This document shows positions 55,118 to 64,000 of a stretch of 64,000 bases of DNA, piece after piece. The notes under the pieces are model-generated. The model worked only from the letters and a program-made list of their open reading frames with translations, was not told the origin of the DNA and made no database searches. The stretch comes from Chimonanthus salicifolius. Its lineage: Eukaryota > Streptophyta > Magnoliopsida > Laurales > Calycanthaceae. A program made the position numbers and the translations under genes. Numbering within the stretch: the stretch's first letter is position 1; every line of letters begins with the position of its first letter. The stretch is from positions 66,195,999 through 66,259,998 of the forward strand of contig CM023541.1 of assembly GCA_013350335.1 (NCBI GenBank), read 5' to 3'.

Positions 55118-56499
55118 ACAACTGTTTCCATTGTGATCAGCCGGGCCATTTTAAGAGGGAATGCCCACAACTCAACAAACCCTCTTATTTCAGAGGTTCA
55201 TCTCGCCCACCAGTTAGACCAGCTAACTCACAAGGAGGCAGGACATTTAACCAGGCGGGACGGGCGTCTACAGTATCTGGACGGTTGTTTACATTAGCTC
55301 CTCCAGCAGCAGAGGATCACTCTGTGATTCAAGGTATGGCGGTAGTCAATAGTTCCTACGCCTTTGCTTTATTTGATATTGGAGCATCTCACTCTTTCAT
55401 ATCTGTTGCATTCATATCTGCAACTGGAACTTTAATACAAAAACTATCCACATCACTCACCATTATATCCCCCGTCGGAGACACATCATTGGGGCTTATA
55501 TGCACAGCAGTGAATACTGAACTCGCTGGACTCAGCTTTGAGTTGAACTATTTGGTACTCGATATGACAGAGTACGATATTATCTTCGGAAAGGACTGGT
55601 TGGCTACCTTTCAGGCCAACATTGATTGCTATAGCCGCAGAGTGACATTTTGGTCACCCGAGGGAAAACAACATGTGGTACGTGCTAACAAACAAAGCAA
55701 ACTGCATGAAGGGTTGAGTCATCTGGTATTGAACAATATCAGAATCAACAAGGGGCACCGGTGGCTGAACTCCGACAATGGTAAAGGACTATGCGGATGT
55801 TTTCCCAACAGAACTCAATAGCTTACCTCCCATGAGGGAGATCAATTTTGAAATCAAGCTGTACCCTGGCACTGCACCAGTGTCATTACCACACTACCGG
55901 ATGGCACCAGCGGAGATGTCCAAGCTAAAGAAGCAGATTGATGAACTGCTCAGACTGGGTTGCATCCGGAACAGTACATCGGCTTGGGGAGCTTCGGTTT
56001 TATTTGTGAATAGGAAAGATGGTTCACTCCGTATGTGTGTGGATTACCGAAAACTGAACCAGCGACGGTTAGAAACAAGTACCCTCTACCCAGAATCGAT
56101 GATCTATTTGATCAACTTAGAGGTTCCAATCATTTCTCTTAGATTGACCTGATGTCCGGATACCATCAAATTCGGGTTAGGGAGGATGACATATAAAAGA
56201 CAGCCTTCAGAACGCGGTATGGACTATATGAGTTTGTAGTCATGCCGTTTCTACTCACCAATGCACCGGTTGTGTTCATAGATCTAATGATTAGGATTTT
56301 CTGTCCTTATTTGGACCAATTTGTCATTGTATTTATTGATGACATTTTGATTTATTCCAAAACTCAGGAAGAACATACTGAGCACCTGAGAATAGTTCTA
56401 GACACTTTGAGGACAGGTTATATGCCAAAGCCAGCAAATGTGAATTCTGGCTATCCAAGGTTAACTTCTTGGGACATGTCATATCAGCAGAAGGTATAG
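55114..56499 (+). pseudogene. Element J zinc knuckle, protease and RT
   Basis: Frame 55114-55821 has the knuckle CFHCDQPGHFKREC (C4, C7, H12, C17) and LFDIGASHSF; the protease DSG is DIG (88-90), so catalysis is doubtful. A frameshift near 55770 leads to frame 55778-56152 ([20 protein letters not shown]), another near 56065, and frame 56242-56499 with [18 protein letters not shown] lies near 56194. The RT Asp-Asp pair remains. Confidence 0.88.
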
Positions 56500-57326
56500 C
56501 CGTGGATCCGGCTAAAGTGGCGGCAGTGGGAGAATGGAAAGTGCCAAAGAATGTAACCGAGATCCGTAGCTTCTTGGGATTGGCTGGTTACTGTAGGAAG
56601 TTTATCATGGACTTCTCCAAGATTGCATCTCCACTGACTCGACTCATTCAGAAAGGAGTCAAATTTGAGTGGTCAGACATGTGCAACCGGAGATTTGAAG
56701 AGCTGAAGAAGAGACTTACAATTGTACCTATCTTAATTATACCGAAAAGAGGCAAGGGTTATGAGGTACAATGCGATACTTCAGGAGAAGGACTCGGGTG
56801 CGTCCTTAGTCAAACTCATCGTGTGGTGGCTTATGGTTCAAGACAATTGAAAATACATGAACGCCTCTATCCTAAGCACGATCTTGAACTGGCCGCAGTG
56901 GTCTTCGCTCTAAAAAACTGGAGACATTATCTATGTGGCAAGAAATTTGAAGTGTTTTCAGATCATAAAAGATTGAAGTACTTGTTTAATCAGAAAGAGC
57001 TCAACCTAAGGCAGCGCAGATGGATGGAATATCTGCAAGATTATGAGTTCGCACTTCGTTATCACCCTAGCAAGGCGAACAAAATGGCAGATGCCCTTAT
57101 CCGCATATCACATGCATCAGTGGCATGTTTGATCAGGACAGAATGTGAAATGCTAAATACCATACGAGAGTTCAATTTATATATCAATAACCATGGGAGT
57201 ATGTACAATTTGATCATACGGTCCAACATGGTTACCAAGATTGAACAGGAACAGCGGGTAGACCCGGAAGTGGAGGAGATATGGGCCAAGATGTCCACTG
57301 GTGAAGTCATACCGGAATGGGAGTAA
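56469..57326 (+). pseudogene. Element J RT connection and RNase H
   Basis: 285 open residues: [53 protein letters not shown] (first RNase H Asp), [25 protein letters not shown] and [11 protein letters not shown]. The four RNase H acidic residues are present. It ends at a TAA at 57324 where A has a Leu codon in the [10 protein letters not shown] segment. At the position of A's TGA (3930) this copy has CGA. Confidence 0.88.
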
Positions 57327-58636
57327 CGACCAAGACAGGTTCTTGTATTCCGAGGAAGGATATACGTACCTAAGAGCTGCAGAAAAGAGTTACTGATTGA
57401 GGCACATCAGACTAAACTCTCTATTCATCCGGGTAGTACCAAGATGTATCACGACCTGAAGAGACATTACTGGTGGCACAGACTCAAAAGGGATGTGGCA
57501 GAATTTGTGGAACATTGCTTAACGTGTCAGCAGGTTAAGACGGAACATCAGAAGCCACCAAGGTTACTCAAACCCTTACCAGTGCTTGAATGGAAATGGG
57601 AGCACATCTCCATGGATTTTGTGACAGGTTTACCAAGGTCTTCAAAGGGCAACGATACGATATGGGCCGTGGTAGACCGACTTGACCAAGTCTACACATT
57701 TCATTCCCATCAGGATGACAGACTAATCTGAGACTTTGGGTCGGCGGTATATCAGGGATATCATCAGATTGCATGGTATACCTTGGACTATTGTGTCCGA
57801 CAGAGATGGTTGATTCACCGGCAGAGTATGGCAGAGCATGCAGTCGCCCATGGGAACAGACCTATTGATGAGCATAGTATTCCATCCATAGACTGATGGG
57901 CAGTTTGAGAGGACAATAGAGACATTGGAAGATATGCTGAGAGCATGCATGCTAGATTTCAAGGGTGGATGGGAGGATCATTTGCCGTTGGTAGAATTCT
58001 CATACAACAACAGTTACCAGGCAAGCCTCCAGATGGCTCCATTTGAGGCATTATATAGTAGACCATGTAGAACACCTGTGTGCTGGACAGAGGCCGGTGA
58101 GCCTGTACTGATTGGACCTGAGTTAGTTGCAGAGACTACAACACAGATACAGTTGATACGGCAGCATCTATTGACTGCATAAAGTCGTCAGAAGGAGGAG
58201 GTTCCTTGAATTTGAAATAGGGGACATGGTGTTCTTAAAAGTCTCGCCACGAAAAGGACACATGAGATTTGGAAAGAAAGGGAAATTGTCGCCAAGATAT
58301 GTGGGACCGTTTTCAATCACAAGAAGGATGGGGGACTTGGCTTATCAATTGGCACTCCCATCACAGTTGGCATCTTTGCACGATGTGTTCCATATATCGA
58401 TGTTGAGGAAGAACAATCCTGATCCCTCTCATGTACTGAACATACAAGATATAGAGGTCCAAACCGACGTGACATACGTCAAAAAGCCTGTCCGAGTAGT
58501 GGACACAGAACAAAGGGTATTACGGAACCGAGCGATCCAGTTTGTCAAGGTGGCATGGGATCAACATGGCATTGAGGAAGTCACATGGGAACTCGAGTCG
58601 GAAATGAGGACAGCTCATCTTAAGCTATTTATGTAA
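57327..58636 (+). pseudogene. Element J integrase and chromodomain-like tail
   Basis: Pieces: 57444-57731 ([27 protein letters not shown]), a frameshift at 57690, stops near 57810 and 57896 in the segment with the second and third catalytic acids, 57925-58182 ([19 protein letters not shown]), a stop and small deletion near 58183-58200, and 58226-58636. This last, 136 residues, holds the GPY-type module ([10 protein letters not shown]) and the complete chromodomain-like end ([20 protein letters not shown]...). The final stop is TAA at 58634-58636. Confidence 0.88.
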
Positions 58637-58680
58637 ATGTTTGAAACCCTACTTCACTTGATTTTCGGGACGAAAATTTT

Positions 58681-58690
58681 AAAAAGAGGG
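58681..58690 (+). other. Polypurine tract of element J
   Basis: AAAAAGAGGG, six bases before the 3' LTR at 58697, matching element A. Confidence 0.87.
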
Positions 58691-58696
58691 TTGTAT

Positions 58697-59554
58697 TGTA
58701 AAACCCCGGATTTTCAAGTTATTAATATATATGAAAATTACCCATTTAATTTGTGAATTTTAGATATGGACCTTAGATGGGTAAAGTGTTGGGTTATTGC
58801 CCAATTAAGACCCAACGGATTGTGGAAATGGTTTCAATAGAATTAAATGGGGCTGAATTTAATTAGTAATGCAATATATATATATATATATATAGAAGGG
58901 ATTTGGATAAATTGTCATGTGCATAAAGGAACTTGGAAGATTGATTGGCCGAATATGAGATTTGCACATCCATGAGGATGCGCATAAGATAATTTAAAAG
59001 GTGTCTATTTCCTTCGTTAAGAGTGAAATTAGAAGATGTCTAATATTAGATAGGATGCTTTACCGTGTGTAGGATTTGCGCATCCTAAGATCATTTAAAA
59101 GGGGTCCTTTCCTTGTTGAGAGCACTACTAAGGCAATTGCTAAATTGCAAGAGGCGCATGGCACCTTCTAAGTTAGGACCGATTGGAAATTATAAAAGAA
59201 AGGCACAAGAGGGGTGCACGGCATTAAGGCAATTGTTAAATGGAAGGGGCGCAACGCGCCTTCTAAATATAGGACCAATTGGAAGTTTATAAAAGAGAGG
59301 CAACAGAAGGGGTGCACGGCAATACACAATACTAGGGAAGGATTGGCGCTGGTGTGCTCTAGCAAGAGGTGTTCTCGGCTTTGTGAAAGATCAAGGACGA
59401 GAGGAGGCTAAGGAAGAAAAGGATTAGAAGAGCAAGAACAAGCAAAGGAAAATCGGAGGAGTTGCGGAACCGATTAGTATTTTTGATAAATTTGTTTGAA
59501 ATAAGGAACCATAGTGTTCGGCCATGGTGTATGGCCGAACCCCATGGAAGAAAA
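58697..59554 (+). mobile_element. Element J, 3' LTR (left 858 bp), interrupted by element K
   Basis: TGTAAAACCCCGG at 58697; matches the start of the 5' LTR at 50985 with several percent differences and small deletions (for example CATGAGGATGGGCA missing near 59080), so J is much older than A. It stops at ...ATGGAAGAAAA (59554) where LTR K begins, just after the first hairpin (59515-59546). GAAAA is the expected target copy. The rest should lie beyond the right edge. Confidence 0.92.
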
Positions 59555-62500
59555 TGTAACGCCCGCCCCTTTTTCACCGAAAATCAGAGTCTATTTTTTT
59601 TTTTTTCCATAAAAGTGACAAAGGGCGCGGACGTCACGACGCGAGTTAAGTCCGAGTTTCTAAAGCCCGGCCCTTAACTGGCCAACCCTACGCGTGCGTG
59701 GAGCCAAGTCCACGAGTACGGTTCACGCGTAGATGTAAGCTCAAGGAATATTACTTCTCAGTGCGGAATTAACAACAAAGACTATCCTACAGATTTGAGA
59801 TAGCAAGGAAGATAACATTCATTTAAATTTCTATAACACCTCTAAACCATAATGTCCATAATAAAATCCCAAAACATAACCAGTAATCTAATTTATTACA
59901 TTCCAACAAACTAAGTTACTCAAATTACATTTTTCCAACATAAACTTAAACAACATAATGAATCTGCCTTCCCAAGCTACTAAGCATGACTCCCGTCCCG
60001 TCCTCCCGTTTCGCCACCTCCTGCGTCATCAGCTAGGGTAGAAGTAGGGCGTTAAAACACGCGCCCAGTAGGACTCCGAGTAGGGCTAGCACATGGATTA
60101 GTAATAACAAAGCATATAGAAGATATTATCTCAACATTATGCCATTTGGTACAATGTAATGAAATGGGTGTTTTATGTCATGAATCCCACCCATCAATCT
60201 CATCCTCAACTCTACAATGTCCCTTTTTCCAACCATCCATAGTATTCCAAATAGAATCCATACCATCATCGTACCATAACCCTCTTGATGCAAAAGCCTC
60301 ATCAAGATGCGATCTACACTAGGCATCCCCCCTTGATGGAAGAACCATCATCAAGGTACAATAATAAATACAACATCCCCCTTGATGGAAAAGCATCATC
60401 AAGGTATCATAATACATATGTGAAATGCCCCCATGCTGTTTATCGGTCGCCCCGACAGAGCATGGACTCCGGTTTCATTTCATCATTTCCCTGTCATATC
60501 CCTCCCATGCCATGCATGAGATGTAGATGCCATGTGCCATGTAAATATATGTAGTTCAATAGTAACACAAAAACCCATCTTAAAACAATTACTTGATTAT
60601 CAAATAAATCAAAGGGAAAAACATCCCATAATATTTAATCCAAAATCCATCTTAAGACATTCACATGATTTCCAAAATAATTTAAAGGAAAACATCACAA
60701 GATACTAATCCAAAACTCATCTTAAAGGCAACCACATGCTTTCCAAAATAAATTAAAGAAAACATCGCCCAATCCATGGCTTACAAAAATGTAGGAATCC
60801 TACCTAATACCGACTTGCGTCCTTTTACATTTTTCCGCTCGACAAACCCGGTCGCCGATCGCGCACCGCCTGCGATGTCCAGTACCTTGTTACACACTAA
60901 TCATTAGTCCATGTTTCAACCATTTATAAGCCCTTATGAAAAACCGGTCACCATTTAGGTTTTGTGGGTCCCACCTAATCCATTATATATTTTTAAGTAC
61001 ATATGTCTAAAATCAGCCACCCTAGGCTTTATTAACCACTTATAAGGTTAGCACATTAGATCCCCTCATTCCATGATCAATCTCCATGGAATTCTTGAAT
61101 TTGGCATTTAATTACGGTTTTGCCACTACCTCATTTTCCATGGTTAATCACCCATTTATGCATGCATGATTAAGTCCAAAATTGATTTTTAAACTTAGAT
61201 CCCTAACTTAGGTTCATTTATGACCCACCAAACTATTAAAACTTGTCATCTAATTAATCCAATTCCCATTACTTAATCACATACATACACATTAACCTTA
61301 GACCTAAAAATGATCCACCATTTGGGTCATGGATTCAAAATACCTAATTCATCAAATCCTCCGATGGGGTTTACCTTATGTATTTAACTTCAATGAGTGC
61401 ATCACTCATTCATTCCCTTTGGAGGCCACAAACACCATCCATCATCCAATTTAACCCACTACAATGGGTTACAATTGGGCCATGGGTTCGGCCATACACC
61501 ATGGCAGAACCCATGGTGTCCTTTCCCCATTTTCCATCCTTTTAACCCCATTTAAAATTTGTAAAACATTACCATAGGGTATCATTTCATACTTTGGGTC
61601 CATCAAAATTATCAACATTTTCCCATTTATTTCTCCATAAATCATAACCATTAAATCCACCATTATCACCATAGGGTTCGGCCATACACCATGGCCGAAC
61701 CCATGGTTCACAATCCATCACTTTCTATGCCCTCCAATGCCATAAAATCCCTTTACATTTCCATCATAAATCCTTTAAACCCATCATTTAATCACCATTA
61801 CATCCATATAGGGTTCAAGGTTCACTTCATCCATGCCTTTCAAGGCCATACACCTCTTTGCATTTTCATCATAACACTATTTTAAAACTTTCCCACATTC
61901 ATTCATTTACTAAAATTCATTAGTTAGAAATCCTCATTGCCTTCCATTTTTCAAACCCTAATAAATCATACATTACTTACCATGCTCAATTTAATAAATT
62001 ACACCATACATTTAATACTTTTACTTATTTCTTTTCCCTAACCCTAATTCATCCATTTAGGGTTTCCTCCACCTTCCATTCCTTCCATTTGATAGCTTTA
62101 AAATCCATAGCATAAAATTATCTAACCACCATTAAATTCACAAAAATAAATTCCAATTCTTAAACCCTAAAAATTCAAAATTTCCTTATTTAAGAAATAC
62201 TTACAATCCGTCGTCTCCTCCGATCTCCGTCGCTCCCGTCGGTCTCCGTAGCCTCCTATCTCCTTCCTCTTGATCTTTGATAGGTCAAGATTCTTTATCA
62301 ATGGTGGCAATCCCCAACCCTAGGATCGGCCATGTTAGGGTTTGTGTGAGAGAGGGAGAGAGAAAAAAACCATGAGAGGGAAGATGTTAACCCTCACCTT
62401 AGAGTGATTTCCCTCCAATTTCTACTTCTTTCTTCTCTCCTTCTCTTCTCTTTTCCTTAGCTCTCTTTCTCTCCTTTACTTGGATGTAGGGGACGACCAT

Positions 62501-63422
62501 GGAGAATGAAAAATGGAGAGTGCACAAATGAAGAGAGGATAAGAAATGAGAAAAGAATCAAGGCTTATCCCCATTTTTCTTCACATTAATGATCTCACCC
62601 ACCCTAAGATATTTTTTTAGATATTTAATTTGCTTTATGGTGGTGGTTATCTAAACCACCACCAAGCCCCAACGTATTTTATTTTGGGTTTGGGATGGGG
62701 TGATTTGGTTTTCACCCTTTGACCCCACTTTGACCACCTCATTTGTATAATTTTTAATCATTTTATATTTAGATATTTAAAATGCTTTATGGTGGTGGTT
62801 ATCTAAACCACCACCAAGCCAACGTGTTTCACTTGAGTTTGAGATGAGGTGAGTCTTCACCTCATGGCCCCACTTTGACCACTCTTAACTACCATTTTAA
62901 ATAATTTAATTATTTAATTAATTAGATAATTAACTTAGGTTAATCCATTGGTACTTAGCCTAAGTCCATTACTCCACCCATGGTTGACCAAATCAACCAT
63001 GGTGGCCGGCCCCACCAAACCTTGGCCCACACGCCACCTCACTTGATGAGGTGGAGGTGGGTCCCACTTGGCCACATCACCATTGTTTAATTCCAAATAA
63101 CTTAGGTGATTTAAAATCATTGAATTCACTCTAAGTGGATTACCATTGGGCCTATGGCCCAATTACATTTCCATCTAGCCCATTTACCTTAGAGCATAAC
63201 CATCTTGACCCATTGGGTCCCAAATGGGTATTTGACCCAATTTGACCATTCTTGACCCATTTAAATAAATTTAAATCCAAACCATAGTCTATTGGGCCAC
63301 ACTTGGGCCTTTGTCCAAATTTTGGTCCATTTACCCTTTATTCCATCAAATTTTCCAATTTTCATCCTTAAAATAAATAATATTCCCATTTATATTAATT
63401 TTAAAAATTCCGGGCCCTTACA
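59555..63422 (-). mobile_element. Element K, 3' LTR (3868 bp)
   Basis: TGTAACGCCCGCCCC at 59555 to CCCTTACA at 63422, followed on the right by a polypurine tract and pol C terminus, so this is the 3' LTR of a minus-strand element. It resembles LTR B: GGGCGTTAAAACACGCGCCC (60047-60066), stem-loop CCATGC...GCATGG (60431-60465), GTAGGAATCCTACC (60791-60804), hairpins at 61480-61515 and 61671-61707, GTAAGT at 62199-62204, CT-rich tract (62340-62480). A segment TTAGATATTTAAWWTGCTTTATGGTGGTGG is duplicated at about 62619 and 62769. The TTGATGGAA..CATCATCAAGGTA segment is repeated at 60330-60405. Confidence 0.92.
62199..62204 (-). promoter_or_regulatory. Donor-like GTAAGT in LTR K
   Basis: Minus-strand GACGGATTGTAAGTATTTC after GGAGGAGACGAC, in the same relative place as in B, H and I. 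Confidence 0.4.
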
Positions 63423-64000
63423 ATACAATCCTCTTTTAAAATTTTCGTCCCGAAAATTCGAGCGAAGTAGAGGTTCAAAACATCGACACAAAGAGTTCCG
63501 CAGTACCCTTTGTTCTCTCCCGATCACTCTGATCGGCTTCTCCACACACATCACGTCGCTTTGTACATCGACGTCTGGTACATTCAAGACATGTGAAGGG
63601 TTGGGGTTGTATTTTCCTCAACCCGAACACATGAAACACATCACGTAAAAATGATTACTGTGGAGGAAGTGCTAACTAATAGGCCACCTCCCCCACCCTC
63701 TTTAGGATTGGAAACGGCCCCACAATCTAGGCCACAGTTCCCCTTCTTTCTGAGTCTCATGTGTCCCTCCCGTGGTGAGACTTCCAAAAGCACCAAATCT
63801 CCCCCTCAACTCGGGGAAACTTCTCCTCTTGTCGGCGTAATACTTATAACGGCTCTGCGCAGTGAGTAAAGGTTACCGTATAAATTTAATCTACGCCGTA
63901 GTCTCCGCAAGTAACTTTGGTCCAACCAGTGCAGGCTCACCGACCTCTGTCTAACGCACTGGAGATCTACACGGCCCACCATATAAGGCCTCAAATGGAT
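63423..64000 (-). pseudogene. Element K polypurine tract and pol C terminus (continues off window)
   Basis: Minus-strand TTTTAAAAGAGGATTG (around 63427-63442) precedes the LTR. Pieces of the integrase end can be read on the minus strand: DVDVQSDVMCVEKPIRV and EQRVLRN (63390-63587 frame), and further out of frame segments related to [20 protein letters not shown] (about 63700-63800) and [10 protein letters not shown] (about 63890). After EQRVLRN about 100 bp present in J are missing, so most of the chromodomain-like tail is deleted. The remainder of K lies to the right. Confidence 0.83.

Overview
The window is plant nuclear DNA, almost certainly from a seed plant with a large, repeat-rich genome. 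I find no host gene, rRNA or tRNA gene. Nearly every base can be assigned to long-terminal-repeat (LTR) retrotransposons nested in one another. Most belong to one Ty3/gypsy chromovirus group resembling the Tekay/Del clade: LTRs of about 2.9-4.2 kb running TGTAA...TTACA, a primer-binding site (PBS) matching initiator tRNA-Met (TTGGTATCAGAGC), a Gag CX2CX4HX4C knuckle, then protease, reverse transcriptase (RT), RNase H, integrase and a C-terminal chromodomain-like tail. A second, unrelated family has a tRNA-Asp-type PBS (TGTCGCCGTTGC), a G-rich polypurine tract and a TATA-box LTR. I name the elements A to M.

Left block (1-21144, mostly minus strand). Element A (3' LTR 1-1856, pol 1920-5477, 5' LTR 5925-9515) is very young: its LTRs differ at one noticed position over 1856 bp. 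It has no gag; a short acidic leader is joined directly to protease. A lies inside the integrase of decayed element B (9516-18195), which lies inside L (18196-21144), an Asp-primed element.

Middle block (21145-36319). Element C (plus strand) has its 5' LTR split by a 1.7-kb insertion M and its RT domain split by solo LTR D (28661-31966). C stops in the integrase at 33910, where it is fused to a truncated minus-strand LTR, E.

Right block (36320-64000). Left halves of a deep nest: F (Asp-type) holds G, which holds H, which holds I, which holds J, which holds K. Each element is interrupted by the next and the matching right halves should lie beyond the window. J is the only chromovirus here with both ends of its internal region present, but it is heavily broken. 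K runs off the right edge.

The most interesting signal is in the LTRs and leaders, not the proteins. Different LTR subfamilies share one order of parts downstream of a CT-rich stretch: a GTAAGT donor-like site; four to eight hairpins with arms GGTTCGGCC/GGCCGAACC, some with matched changes in both arms; a GGTAGGATTCCTACC palindrome; one to three stem-loops (CCACGC...GCGTGG) whose stem pairs covary between copies; a GGGCG...CGCCC hairpin; the PBS; and a conserved ATG-ACT-TAG just before the gag ATG. I propose a structured, possibly alternatively spliced RNA leader. This is inference from the sequence and needs transcript data.
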